Shown here piece after piece: positions 1 through 8,093 of a DNA stretch of 64,000 nucleotides (positions within the stretch are counted from its first letter, which is position 1; the number at the start of each line of letters is the position of its first letter). Location: NCBI GenBank assembly GCA_002529455.1, contig NYMS01000013.1, forward strand, positions 62,001 through 126,000, written 5' to 3'. The translations under genes and the position numbers were made by a program. The stretch is from Glycomyces fuscus (GTDB lineage: Bacteria > Actinomycetota > Actinomycetes > Streptosporangiales > Streptosporangiaceae). The notes beneath the pieces were generated by a model, which saw nothing but the letters and a program-made list of their open reading frames with translations, was not told the origin of the DNA and made no database searches.

Positions 1-1
1 C

Positions 2-556
2 GGGGCCGACAACGTGGAGTTCCGGGTCGGCGACGTCCACGACCTGGACCTGCCCGACGACACCTTCGACGTCGTCCACGCCCACCAGGTCCTCCAGCAC
101 GTGGCCGACCCGGTCCGGGCCCTGTCCGAGATGCGCCGGGTGGCCAGGCCGGGCGGGGTCGTGGCCGCCTGCGACAGCGACTACTCCGCCATGTACTGGT
201 ACCCGCGCCTGCCCGAGCTGGACGCGTGGATGGACCTCTACCAGCGCGTCGCGCGCGCCAACGGCGGTGAGCCCGACGCGGGGCGGCGCATGGTCTCCTG
301 GGCCCGCGAGGCCGGGTTCGGCGACGTCACCTACGTGGCCGAGGTGTGGAACCACTCCTCCCCCGAGCGCCGCGCCTGGTGGGGCGGCATGTGGTCCAGG
401 CGCATCCTGGAGTCGGACATGGGCCGCCAGGCGGTCGCGGAGGGCCACGCCACCCCGGAGGAGCTGGAGCGCATCTCGGCGGGCTGGGCGGCCTGGAGCC
501 AGGACCCCGACGGGGTGTTCGTGGTCCCGCGCGGCGCGATCCTGTGCCGGGCCTGA
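2..556 (+). CDS. SAM-dependent methyltransferase, C-terminal part (cut by window edge)
   Basis: The reading frame is open from the first bases, so the gene begins to the left of the window and only about 184 C-terminal residues are visible. It opens with the end of a class I Rossmann methyltransferase core: a GDVHDLDLPDDTFDVV stretch (the acidic motif II region after the SAM-binding loop) followed by HQVLQHVADP and a conserved EMRRVARPGG turn, as in UbiE/Methyltransf_11 enzymes. The C-terminal half (tryptophan-rich, ending at VPRGAILCRA) resembles the lid of small-molecule methyltransferases. The glycine-rich motif I is off the edge, so completeness cannot be judged. Substrate unknown. It converges on the macro-domain gene, with 75 bp between stops. 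Confidence 0.85.
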   Translation, partial: GADNVEFRVGDVHDLDLPDDTFDVVHAHQVLQHVADPVRALSEMRRVARPGGVVAACDSDYSAMYWYPRLPELDAWMDLYQRVARANGGEPDAGRRMVSWAREAGFGDVTYVAEVWNHSSPERRAWWGGMWSRRILESDMGRQAVAEGHATPEELERISAGWAAWSQDPDGVFVVPRGAILCRA

Positions 557-631
557 CCGCTCCCGGCGGGACCGCGGTGCGAGCGGGCGCCGCCCGCACC
601 GCACGCGACGGGGACGTTCCCCGGCGGCGGC

Positions 632-1126
632 TCAGCCGGTGTCGTAGACGGTGACCCGGACGCCCCGGGTGAGGAGTTCGGCCTCGACCAGGGGCTGCAC
701 GCGCTCCCAGCGGCCTCCGGCCAGTCCGCAGCCGATGCGGGGCATGTGCACGGTGGCGCCCAGCTCGCGCGCGTGCCCCGCCAGGGAGCGCAGGCAGGAG
801 GCGACCGCCTCGTAGCGGATGGGCGGTCCGCCGCTGCCGCGCCGGACGCCGTGCTGGGCGACCATGTTCGCCACCCAGATGTCGGGGCGGACCCGCACCA
901 GGCGCACGGCTCCCAGCGCGAAGTCGTTGTGCGCCCGCCGCCGGTGCCAGGCCCGGTAGTCGCGCTCGGGTTCGGGCCAGCGCCGGGAGAGGGCCAGGAC
1001 GAACCCCCTGCCCCAGCCGCCGCGGTCGTTGCACACGTGGGCGATGACCTTGGGGCCCGAGGCGTGGGGGTCGGTGGCGTCGCCGCGGACGACGCGCAGT
1101 CCCGGAGGGAGAGGGGGAGAGGGCAT
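632..1126 (-). CDS. Macro-domain (Appr-1''-p / ADP-ribose processing) protein
   Basis: A 164-residue protein that is one complete macro domain. The N-terminal VVRGDATDP (about residues 12-20) matches the strand that contacts the adenine, HVCNDRGGWGRGF (30-42) is the ADP-ribose loop with Asn33 and the Gly-rich turn, and MPRIGCGLAGG near residue 128 is the phosphate-binding loop. This layout matches TARG1/ALC1-like macro proteins that hydrolyse ADP-ribose esters or O-acetyl-ADP-ribose; the exact substrate is inferred from family only. No partner ADP-ribosyltransferase lies beside it. No ribosome-binding site precedes the ATG. Instead a TAGGGT -10 hexamer (complement of 1133-1138) ends 6 nt before the start, so the mRNA is probably leaderless. 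Confidence 0.85.
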   Translation of the reverse strand: MPSPPLPPGLRVVRGDATDPHASGPKVIAHVCNDRGGWGRGFVLALSRRWPEPERDYRAWHRRRAHNDFALGAVRLVRVRPDIWVANMVAQHGVRRGSGGPPIRYEAVASCLRSLAGHARELGATVHMPRIGCGLAGGRWERVQPLVEAELLTRGVRVTVYDTG

Positions 1127-1248
1127 ACGGGGACCCTAGCCACCGGTACCGACACCGCTCCCGGTCGTTGGCGGTGCGCCGGGCGGCGATTTATCTTCGA
1201 CGTATCTCGGAGAGTGGACGTCCGCTCAGTCCCGTTGGAGGGATCACC

Positions 1249-1656
1249 ATGTCCGACCTGCCGATCGGCTACTGGCTCAAGCACCTGGACCGGCTCATCG
1301 AGAACGACCTCGACAGGGTCCTGGCCTCGGAGTCGCTGGGGCGCCGCCACTGGCAGGTGCTCAACTCCCTGCACACCGACGCGGGCACGATCGCCGACCT
1401 GGACCGCAGACTCGCCCCGTTCCTGGACGAGGGTGAGCACACCGTGGCCCCGGTGGTCGAGCAGCTGCGCCGACGCGGCTGGATCGAGGGGCTGGTGTCC
1501 CTGAACCTCAGTACGGCGGGCGAGTCCGCGCACGAGGGCCTCTTCGCCAGGGTGAGCGACTCCCGCCGCCGCATCGCGCGGGGGATCAGCGACGAGGAGT
1601 ACCGGACCGCGGTCGACGTGCTGGAGCGGATGTCGGCCAACCTCGAACGGGACTGA
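1249..1656 (+). CDS. Small MarR-like winged-helix regulator
   Basis: A 135-residue protein with a MarR-like outline: an N-terminal helix (YWLKHLDRLIENDLDRVL), the typical RRHWQVLNSLH turn entering the winged helix, a DLDRRLAPFL helix, then VAPVVEQLRRRGWIEG, the recognition helix/wing position, and a C-terminal dimerisation helix. The wing is short. The ATG at 1249 is chosen because GGAGGG sits 8 nt upstream; in-frame codons reach back to 1168 but have no site and encode unlikely sequence. The 100 bp in front carry repeated TATCT steps (about 1190-1206) that could be an operator. No obvious target gene is adjacent, since the macro gene diverges from it. Ligand unknown. Confidence 0.72.
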   Translation: MSDLPIGYWLKHLDRLIENDLDRVLASESLGRRHWQVLNSLHTDAGTIADLDRRLAPFLDEGEHTVAPVVEQLRRRGWIEGLVSLNLSTAGESAHEGLFARVSDSRRRIARGISDEEYRTAVDVLERMSANLERD

Positions 1657-1693
1657 GGCGGCCGGGCCCCGGTCCGGCCCCACCCTGGCGGGA

Positions 1694-2260
1694 TCAGGGG
1701 GCGGGCAGCTCCCGGGTGAGCTCGACGAAGGCCAGGTCGGCGCGCTTGGGCAGACCGAAGGTCGCGTCACCGTAGGGGAAGGGCTCGGTCTTGCCGGTGT
1801 TGGTGTAGCCGCGCCGCTCGTACCAGGCGATCAGCTCCGGGCGCTGCTTGAGCACCTTCATCCGCATCAGGCGGCACCCCCACTCGCGGACCGCGGTGTC
1901 CTCGGCCTCGGCCAGGACCCGCTTGCCCAGGCCCCCGCCCTGGACGCCGGGCCGCACCGAGAACATGCCGAAGTAGGCGCCGTTGACGCCGCGCTGGAGC
2001 TCGCAGCAGGCCACGATCCGCCCCTCCGACTCGGCGACCAGAACGACCGTGTTGGTGCGCGTGAGCAGTTCGGCCATGCCCTCGGCGTCCACGCGCTGGC
2101 CGTCGAGCAGGTGGGCCTCGGTGGTCCAGCCCGCGGTGGAGGAGCCGCCGCGGTAACAGGAGTTGACCAGCTCGACGAGCGCGGGGACGTCATCGTCGAC
2201 GGCGGTCCTGTAGGTCAGGTCGGTCCAGGCCCCCGAAGCCGTCTCACTGCTGGTGGTCAC
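1694..2260 (-). CDS. GNAT family N-acetyltransferase
   Basis: About 188 residues forming a single GNAT fold: N-terminal LTYRTAVDDDVPALVELVNSCYRGG, the central strand TVVLVAESEGRIVACCELQ, then the acetyl-CoA pyrophosphate loop in RPGVQGGGLGKRVL (the Q/RxxGxG/A motif), and the C-terminal AWYERRGYTNTGKTEPFPY that closes the active site. Such proteins move an acetyl group from acetyl-CoA to an amine; the substrate cannot be read from sequence. The GTG at 2260 is preferred over the ATG at 2266, because GGGGGAG lies 6 nt before the GTG but directly abuts the ATG. It diverges from the DUF1801 gene across a 310-bp intergenic region that holds leader repeat A. Confidence 0.85.
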   Translation of the reverse strand: MTTSSETASGAWTDLTYRTAVDDDVPALVELVNSCYRGGSSTAGWTTEAHLLDGQRVDAEGMAELLTRTNTVVLVAESEGRIVACCELQRGVNGAYFGMFSVRPGVQGGGLGKRVLAEAEDTAVREWGCRLMRMKVLKQRPELIAWYERRGYTNTGKTEPFPYGDATFGLPKRADLAFVELTRELPAP

Positions 2261-2450
2261 GCGCATCTCCCCCGTCGGTTCCGGCCGCTGACACCCCAGT
2301 ATCGGCCACCGGACACGGCGGGGAACACGGACCCCCGGGGCAGGAGGCCACCGGGAGCGCGCGGAACACGGCAGGCAGGGACCCGCCGCCGACAGGGACG
2401 GCCCTCCGCGTGCCGTCGCGGCCGCACGGGCGGGAGCGGCACCGGTCCGT

Positions 2451-2570
2451 GGTGGTTTCCGTGGTCAGCACGGAGGCGGTCCGCACCCCTGCCGGGAGAG
2501 GCTGTGACCACGGAGGCCGGTCCGGCGGTACACACCGGGCCGGCCGTGACCCAGGACCGAGGGAGCGACC
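2451..2570 (+). repeat. Leader repeat, copy A (5' region of the DUF1801 gene)
   Basis: About 120 bp ending exactly at the ATG of the next gene and roughly 80 percent identical, with one 1-nt length difference, to 5928-6048, which ends exactly at the start of the PPOX gene. The best-kept blocks are GGTGGTTTCCGTGG, ACGGAGGCGG and GGCTGTGACCACGG. Both copies carry the dyad TCCGT-N7-ACGGA (2458-2474 here). In this copy CCGTGGTCA (2459-2467) also pairs with TGACCACGG (2505-2513). The ribosome-binding site GGGAG is inside the repeat. The rest of the intergenic region (2267-2450) holds nothing I recognise. Confidence 0.7.
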
Positions 2571-3023
2571 ATGGCCGGCACCGGAAACAGGGCGTACGAG
2601 GGCTTCACGGCCGAGGAGCGGGCCGCGATGAAGGAGCACGCCCAGGACCGGAAGAGGGCGGCGCGCCGCGCCTCGCGCGAGGACAAGGCGGCGGAGGCGG
2701 CGCGGGAGGTGCTGGCGAAGATCGCCGAGATGCAGGACTCGGACCGGGTCATGGCCGAGCGCGTCCACGCCGTCGTCACCGCCAGCGCCCCGGCCCTCGC
2801 GCCGAGGCTCTGGTACGGGATGCCCGCCTACGCGCTGGAGGGCGGGATCGTCTGCCACTTCCAGAGCGCGGCCAAGTTCAGGACACGCTACGCGACGCTC
2901 GGGTTCAGCGACCGGGCGCAGCTGGACGAGGGCGCCATGTGGCCGGCCGCGTTCGCCCTGACCGAGGTGACGCCCGAGGTCGAGGCGCGGATCGCCGCGC
3001 TGGTCGAGCGGGCGGTGGGCTGA
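2571..3023 (+). CDS. DUF1801-domain protein (YdhG-like)
   Basis: A 150-residue protein. The first 60 residues are a charged helix rich in Arg, Lys and Ala. The C-terminal half is the DUF1801 fold: [49 protein letters not shown], in which W-YGMPAY followed by a hydrophobic strand and an aromatic/basic patch is the family hallmark. Relatives include YdhG/Fra (frataxin-like iron chaperone proposals), but the family is poorly characterised and I do not assign a function. The ATG is supported by GGGAG 5 nt upstream, itself part of leader repeat A. It runs toward the LuxR/NB-ARC gene tail-to-tail. Confidence 0.75.
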   Translation: MAGTGNRAYEGFTAEERAAMKEHAQDRKRAARRASREDKAAEAAREVLAKIAEMQDSDRVMAERVHAVVTASAPALAPRLWYGMPAYALEGGIVCHFQSAAKFRTRYATLGFSDRAQLDEGAMWPAAFALTEVTPEVEARIAALVERAVG

Positions 3024-3118
3024 GGCGCGTGCGGTGGGGCGGCGGCCGGGTGCCGGCGGGGCGGGACCGGCTCCGTCGGCGCCCCGCCCGAGCCGGTCGG
3101 CGCGGCGGGTGCCTTCGG

Positions 3119-5911
3119 TCAGCGGCTGACCACGGGTGCCAGGCCGAGGTCGGCGAGCGCTGCCTCACCGGCGGCGGCGTGCTCGCCCCCGGCGAGCACC
3201 AACGTGCGCGCCGCCTGGTAGCGGCAGCCGGCCGCCTCGAACTCCGCCGCGGCGGCGAGCTGCCGTGCCAGGTCACCGCTGAGCAGCGCCTCCGCGCGGT
3301 CCACCTGGGCGGTGGCGACCGGGTTGCCGGTGACCACGGCCCGGGCGGAGGCGATCCGGTCCCGGGCCTGCGGGTGCCCGGCGAGTACCGCCGCCTCCGC
3401 CCTGAGCGCCACGTACCAGTGGAGCCAGACCCAGCACACCCACTTCCACACCCGTTCCGGCTCCGGCTCGACACGCTCCAGGGCGGACTCCGCGTCCCCG
3501 CGGTGGAGCAGGACCATGGTGTCGAAGACCGCGCCGTAGCCCAGGCGGTGGTCCGCCTCCGAACCGGCCTGGTCGACGATCGAGAGCCAGGCCGCCCGTT
3601 CGCCGTGGTCGCCGCGCAGGCCGTGGACCATCGCGACCGACGCGGCGGCGGGTCCCAGGGAGCGCGTCCGCGGTCGGCCGTTCTGCTCCCACGCGTCGAG
3701 GAACCTCATGCTGGCGGTGAGCACCCCGTCCACGTCGCCGCTGAACGCGTCCGCGATCAGGCGCCAGGACGTGGCGCTGTGGCCCGCCTCGGCCAGCAGC
3801 GGGTGGCCGGCGAGCTGCCCGCCCCACCGGCGGGCCTCCGGCAACCGGCCCACGCCGAGAGCGGTTCCGGCGGCCATGGCGAGGGCGTCCATCAGCTCGT
3901 GCGTGCTGGCGGGGGTCGGCGGTCGCGAGGCCAGGATGTCAACCCTGCGCCGGGAGGCGGCCGCACCGGCGAAGGCGTCGCCGGCCCAGCTCTGGGCTCC
4001 CGAGAGCGCGTCGAGGGCGGCGGACTCCGCCACCGGGTCGCCCGCACGCCGGGCGAGCTCGACCGCCCGTTCGGCGCGCTCGACCGTCTCCTCGGCGGTG
4101 TTGTCCGGATCCCCCTGGACCGCGCCGAACGCGTCCGCGACCACCGCCGCCTCGGCCAGAGCGACGGCGGCCCGGGCGGCCGGGGCGCCGCCGGACAGCT
4201 CCCGCGCCTGCGCGAGCAGGGCCGCCACCTCCTCCACGGGGGGAAGCCGCGTGAACGAGCTGGAGAACCGGTACGCGATGGTGGCTGCGGCCGCCAGGTC
4301 GCGTCCGGCGCCGGCGGTGTCCCCGGCCCGGAGGGCGGCGTCCGCTGCGGCGCGGTGCAGGCGGTACATGTCGTCGTCGAGGCTGCGGCATCCGGCCACC
4401 GCGGCGGCCTGCCGCAGCGCGTCGGCGACGGCGGAGGCCCCGGCGAGCCGCGCCGCCTGCTCGAACCGCTGCTGGGCCTCGCCGAGCAGGGTGCGGGCGA
4501 AGGACAGCTCGGCCATGGAGCAGGCGAGCCGGTGGGCGTCCGCGCGCTGTTCGGTCTGGTCGGAGGCCCAGGTGAGGGCGGCCCGCATGTCCTCCGCCAC
4601 GGCGTCGAACCGGGCGCGCCAGTCCGCTCCCCCGGTCGCGGTGAGGGCCGCCGCGCCGGCCAGGCACCAGTCCAGGTGCCGGGACCGGACGTCTGCCAGC
4701 TCACCGGTGTCGGCGAGCCGCTCCGCCCCGTACTGGCGGATGGTCTCCAGTGCGTGGTAGCGGGTGCCGGTCGCGGAGGGTGCCACGGAGAGCAGGCTCT
4801 GCTCGGCGAGCCTGCCGAGCCCGTCGACGACCGCGGTCGGATCCAGCGGGGCGAACCCGGCGACCCCGGCGGCCGCCTCGGGGGTGAACGGCGCGACGAA
4901 CACCGACACCCGGCGCAGCAGCGCCTGGTCCCGCGGCTCCAGCAGGTCGTGGCTCCAGTCCAGCACCGCCCGCACCGACCGGTGCCTGTCGTCGGCTCTG
5001 GATCCGCCGGTGAGGACCCGCAGCTGGTCGGAGAGGCCGACCGTGAGGCCGTCCAGTCCCAGCGTCGACCACCGCGCCGCCGCCAGTTCGATCGCCAGCG
5101 CCATGCCGCCGAGCCGTTCGCAGACGGCCACGACCTCCTCGCTCACCGCGGGCCCCTGCGGCCAGCCGACCGCCGCCGCCCGGTCCATGAACAGGGCCAC
5201 CGCCTCCGACTCCTCGCCGCCTTCCCGCGACAGCGGCGGGAGCGGGAGGACCCGTTCGAAGGGCACCATCAGCCGGGCCCGGCTCGTCACGAGCACCCGC
5301 AGCCGCGGGCAGGCCGCCAGCAGCCGTTCCAGGAACGGCGCGACCCCGTCGCGCACGTGCTCGCAGTTGTCCAGCACCAGCAGGGCCCGGCGGTCCGCAA
5401 GCGCGGCCAGGACCGTGTCGTCGATGCCGCTTCCGGGCTGCTCGCCCACGCCCACGGCCGCCGCGACCGCGGCCCCCACACGGCCCGGCTCGGTGACCGG
5501 GACCAGGTCGACGAACCACACCCCGTCGGCGAAGTCGTCGGCCACGTCCGCCGCCACCGCCAGCGACAGGCGCGTCTTGCCCACCCCGCCCGGCCCGACC
5601 ACGGTCACCAGCCGGTGCTGCCTGACGGCCTCGGCCAGTTCCCCGCGCTCGCGGACCCGGCCGACGAACGACGTCAACGGCGCGGGCAGGACGGGCGCCG
5701 AACGCTCGCGCTCGGCGCGGGCGGACGCGGTCGCGTGCCGGGCGAGCGCCCGCCGGTCCGGCAGCCCCAGCTTGCGCAGCAGCGAGGAGACGTGCGACTC
5801 GACGGTGCGCACCGACAGGACCAGGCGCGCGGCGATCTCCGCGTTGGTGAGGTGCTCTCCGAGCAGAGCGAGCACTTCGGCTTCCCGAGCCGAGACCACT
5901 GGACTGGACAC
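3119..5911 (-). CDS. LuxR-type regulator with NB-ARC-like ATPase and TPR-type C-terminus
   Basis: A 930-residue signal-responsive transcription activator of the large actinobacterial LuxR/ATPase type. The HTH is N-terminal (residues about 6-58: SAREAEVLALLGEHLTNAEI, then TVESHVSSLLRKLGL), unlike classic LAL proteins where it is C-terminal. A STAND/NB-ARC-like module follows, with Walker A GPGGVGKT at 106-113, Walker B LLVLD near 177-181 followed by NCEH, LVTSRARL (sensor), and GGMALAIELAAAR. Residues after about 430 are alanine-rich helical repeats, probably TPR-like. The GTG at 5911 is taken as start: upstream codons would run through the divergent PPOX gene's leader repeat and encode non-protein-like sequence. 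It diverges from the 6049 gene across leader repeat B, so that repeat is a candidate binding site. Confidence 0.85.
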   Translation of the reverse strand: MSSPVVSAREAEVLALLGEHLTNAEIAARLVLSVRTVESHVSSLLRKLGLPDRRALARHATASARAERERSAPVLPAPLTSFVGRVRERGELAEAVRQHRLVTVVGPGGVGKTRLSLAVAADVADDFADGVWFVDLVPVTEPGRVGAAVAAAVGVGEQPGSGIDDTVLAALADRRALLVLDNCEHVRDGVAPFLERLLAACPRLRVLVTSRARLMVPFERVLPLPPLSREGGEESEAVALFMDRAAAVGWPQGPAVSEEVVAVCERLGGMALAIELAAARWSTLGLDGLTVGLSDQLRVLTGGSRADDRHRSVRAVLDWSHDLLEPRDQALLRRVSVFVAPFTPEAAAGVAGFAPLDPTAVVDGLGRLAEQSLLSVAPSATGTRYHALETIRQYGAERLADTGELADVRSRHLDWCLAGAAALTATGGADWRARFDAVAEDMRAALTWASDQTEQRADAHRLACSMAELSFARTLLGEAQQRFEQAARLAGASAVADALRQAAAVAGCRSLDDDMYRLHRAAADAALRAGDTAGAGRDLAAAATIAYRFSSSFTRLPPVEEVAALLAQARELSGGAPAARAAVALAEAAVVADAFGAVQGDPDNTAEETVERAERAVELARRAGDPVAESAALDALSGAQSWAGDAFAGAAASRRRVDILASRPPTPASTHELMDALAMAAGTALGVGRLPEARRWGGQLAGHPLLAEAGHSATSWRLIADAFSGDVDGVLTASMRFLDAWEQNGRPRTRSLGPAAASVAMVHGLRGDHGERAAWLSIVDQAGSEADHRLGYGAVFDTMVLLHRGDAESALERVEPEPERVWKWVCWVWLHWYVALRAEAAVLAGHPQARDRIASARAVVTGNPVATAQVDRAEALLSGDLARQLAAAAEFEAAGCRYQAARTLVLAGGEHAAAGEAALADLGLAPVVSR

Positions 5912-5927
5912 GGACCCAATTATCGGT

Positions 5928-6048
5928 GGTGGTTTCCGTGGCCGGTACGGAGGCGGCCCGCACTCCGCCCGGGGGAGGCTGTGACCACGGCGAAGGACCC
6001 GGCGGAACCCACCGGGCCGACCGCGAACCACGACCACGGGGAGTGACC
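5928..6048 (+). repeat. Leader repeat, copy B (between LuxR regulator and PPOX gene)
   Basis: Second copy of the ~120-bp leader, filling the whole divergent intergenic region and abutting the GTG at 6049. It keeps the dyad TCCGT-N7-ACGGA (5935-5951) and the GGCTGTGACCACGG block. The larger stem of copy A is reduced here to CCGTGG/CCACGG. GGGAG near its end serves as ribosome-binding site. Its position makes it the shared control region of the regulator at 5911 and the gene at 6049. Confidence 0.7.
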
Positions 6049-6546
6049 GTGACCAGCTCTCACACGCAGGGAACCACGACGGCGCCGCATCCGGTGAGCG
6101 CCGCACCCCGCTCGGGCGCCCGACGCCGCCGCGACACCGAGCACCGGCTCGCCCACGACGTCGATGTCTGGGTGGCCAGCGCCTCGGCGGACGGCGCGCC
6201 CCACCTGGTACCGCTGTCCTTCGACTGGGACGGCGGGACCCTGTTGGCGGCCACCGCGGCGGACAGCCCCACCGGCAGGAACCTGGCCGCCACCGGGACC
6301 GTCCGGCTGGGACTCGGCGACACCCGCGACGTGACCGTGATCGACGGCCGGGTCGAGGTCCTTCGGATCGACGCGCTGACGCGTGGGCGGGGCGACCGGT
6401 TCGCCGAGAGGACGGGCTTCGACCCGCGTGCGCTGGCCGCGCCCTACCGCTGGTTCCGCATCACCCCGCGCCGCGTCCAGGCCTGGCGCGAGGTGAACGA
6501 GATGGCCGGACGCGAACTGATGCGCGAGGGCCGCTGGCTGGTCTGA
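6049..6546 (+). CDS. PPOX/F420-type flavin-binding family protein
   Basis: A 165-residue split-barrel protein of the pyridoxamine 5'-phosphate oxidase superfamily. Recognisable strands are VDVWVASASADGAPHLVPLSFDWDGGTLL, then AADSPTGRNLAATGTVRLGLGDTRDVTVIDGRVEVL, and the C-terminal YRWFRITPRRVQAWRE, in which R-V-Q-AWRE ends the barrel. Many actinobacterial members bind F420 or FMN and reduce small molecules; the cofactor cannot be settled here. The GTG start is set by GGGAG 5 nt upstream, within leader repeat B, and by the matching position of the start in leader repeat A. It is divergent from the LuxR/NB-ARC regulator, its most likely controller. Confidence 0.78.
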   Translation: MTSSHTQGTTTAPHPVSAAPRSGARRRRDTEHRLAHDVDVWVASASADGAPHLVPLSFDWDGGTLLAATAADSPTGRNLAATGTVRLGLGDTRDVTVIDGRVEVLRIDALTRGRGDRFAERTGFDPRALAAPYRWFRITPRRVQAWREVNEMAGRELMREGRWLV

Positions 6547-6588
6547 CACCCGGTCCGGGCGCGCCGCCGGGCCCGGGGCGCCGTCCGC

Positions 6589-7218
6589 TCAGGAGCCCCG
6601 GTGGTGGCGCCAGGCCTCCTCGGTCCGGGCCAGGAAGGCGCGCAGCTGCTGCCGCGCCCCCTCGGGGCCCCTCATGCCCGGGGTGACCATCAGCTGGAGG
6701 GCGAGCCCGTCCACCTGGTTGTGCAGGTACCCGGACCACTCCTCCACCCACGGGTCGGGGTGGGGGCGGAAGGGGTCCTCCACCGGCTGCCCCGTGATGG
6801 CGGCGAGCAGCTGCCGGTAGAGCCTGCGCTGGCTGTTCCAGCGCTGCTCCCGGTCGCGGTCGTACTCCCCCAGCAGCCCGGCCGCCTCCCAGGCCCGGTA
6901 CTCCGCGCGGCGGGTCTCGTCCAGGGGCAGGAGCTGCTCGGCGTACTCGGCCACGCGGTCCAGGAGCGGGGTGTCCGGGGACCGGCTGTCGCCCAGGGCC
7001 AGGATGCGCGCGGTGACGCGCTCCTCCGACAGGTTCATGGCGAAGACGAGCAGGTCCTCGCGCGTCTGGAAGTAGTGGCGCAGGGCTCCGGGGGACCAGC
7101 CCGCCTCGGCGGCGACGGAGCGGATGGACACGGCTGCCGGACCGGACTCGGCGATGACCCTCCACAAGGCCTCGGCCAGTTCCCGTCGGCGCTGTTCGTG
7201 GTCGACGATCTTGGGCAC
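6589..7218 (-). CDS. TetR family transcriptional repressor
   Basis: A 209-residue TetR regulator. The HTH lies at about residues 29-53 (VSIRSVAAEAGWSPGALRHYF, the TetR helix 2-3 pattern with terminal YF), and the rest is an all-helical ligand domain with the MNLSEERV and EYRAWEAAGLLGEY features of the BetI-like C-terminal class. It is divergently placed to the GAP-family membrane protein gene, with a palindrome between them (7229-7244), so it most likely represses that gene and itself. The GTG start has the purine-rich AAAGGGAG directly adjoining it, which is unusually close; a slightly later start is possible. Ligand unknown. Confidence 0.88.
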   Translation of the reverse strand: MPKIVDHEQRRRELAEALWRVIAESGPAAVSIRSVAAEAGWSPGALRHYFQTREDLLVFAMNLSEERVTARILALGDSRSPDTPLLDRVAEYAEQLLPLDETRRAEYRAWEAAGLLGEYDRDREQRWNSQRRLYRQLLAAITGQPVEDPFRPHPDPWVEEWSGYLHNQVDGLALQLMVTPGMRGPEGARQQLRAFLARTEEAWRHHRGS

Positions 7219-7228
7219 CTCCCTTTTC

Positions 7229-7244
7229 TAGCACACTTGTGTTA
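7229..7244. promoter_or_regulatory. Candidate TetR operator, TAGCACACTTGTGTTA
   Basis: A near-perfect palindrome with CACAC/GTGT(T) arms in an unusually A/T-rich spacer between the divergent TetR and GAP-family genes. It is followed by TTATTTTAT (a possible -10 for the rightward gene) and a second GCACA..GTGTG pair at about 7255-7266. Its location over both promoters fits repression by the adjacent TetR protein. Confidence 0.55.
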
Positions 7245-7289
7245 TTTTATTTGGCACAGGCGTGTGAGAAAAAGAACGGGGAGAACCCC

Positions 7290-7985
7290 ATGCCGTCCCT
7301 GGACGTACTGCTGCCGGTCGCCGGACTGGCGCTGCTGGACACCCTGAGCCCCGCCACCATCGGGGTCTCGCTGTACGTGTTACTCAGCGGGGCGCGGTCG
7401 GTGGCCCGCCCCCTGCTGGCCTACCTGGGCACCGTCGCCACCTTCTACTTCGCCCTGGGCTGCGCGCTCATGCTGGGCCTGGGCTTCGCGTTCGAGGCCC
7501 TGGAGGGCCTCGCCGCCAGCCCCGTCCTGGGCTGGGCGATGGTGGTGCTGGGCGGGGGCATGCTCGCCTACGCCCTGTTCATGCCCGGCAAGCCGCGCGA
7601 ACAGCGCAGGCCCGCCTCGCTGCGCACCGGCGCGATGGTCGCACTGGGCCTGGCCACCGGCCTGCTGGAGGGCGGCACCGCGCTGCCCTACTTCGGCGCG
7701 ATCGGCATCATGACCACCGCCGGGCTCTCCGCCGCGGCCTGGGTGCCCCTGCTCGCCGCCTACAACGTCGTCATGGTGCTCCCGCCACTCCTGCTCTACC
7801 TGGCCCACCGCGCCTTCGGTGAGCGGCTGCGGCCCCGGCTGGAGCGCTGGCGCGCCAAGGTCGAGTCCGGCTCCCGGGAGGCCCTGGGCTGGATCATCGG
7901 CATCGTGGGCTTCCTGGTCCTGCGGCACGGACTGTGGCTCACGGGGCTCCTCGACGGCACCGCCACCTTCCTGGCCGGCCCGTGA
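7290..7985 (+). CDS. GAP (Sap)-family integral membrane protein
   Basis: A 231-residue membrane protein with about six hydrophobic segments. It begins MPSLDVLLPVAGLALLDTLSPATIG, where LDTLSPATIG is typical of the GAP/Sap family (sulfolipid-addressing, LysE-like exporters), and includes LATGLLEGGTALPYFGAI and a C-terminal GIVGFLVLRHGLWL helix. Relatives such as mycobacterial Gap are linked to export or display of glycolipids; here only membrane transport can be inferred. The ATG at 7290 is chosen over an in-frame ATG at 7239 because it has GGGGAG 4-5 nt upstream and because the extra 17 residues would overlap the operator. Probably released from repression by the divergent TetR. Confidence 0.8.
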   Translation: MPSLDVLLPVAGLALLDTLSPATIGVSLYVLLSGARSVARPLLAYLGTVATFYFALGCALMLGLGFAFEALEGLAASPVLGWAMVVLGGGMLAYALFMPGKPREQRRPASLRTGAMVALGLATGLLEGGTALPYFGAIGIMTTAGLSAAAWVPLLAAYNVVMVLPPLLLYLAHRAFGERLRPRLERWRAKVESGSREALGWIIGIVGFLVLRHGLWLTGLLDGTATFLAGP

Positions 7986-8093
7986 CCGGGGCCCGCGACG
8001 CGGCGGCGCCAACGGGGGGTGGAGTCAGCACCACCCCCGCTCCACACCCGTACCGTCCTGCCCCCGGGCCCGAGCGGGCGTAACTTCGGGGTC

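Noticed and set aside
2111..6046. A 1,311-codon rightward open frame across the GNAT, DUF1801 and LuxR genes
   Set aside because: It runs antisense or out of frame through three well-supported genes, is extremely Gly/Arg/Pro-rich and has no recognisable domain; it is a by-product of GC-rich codon bias.
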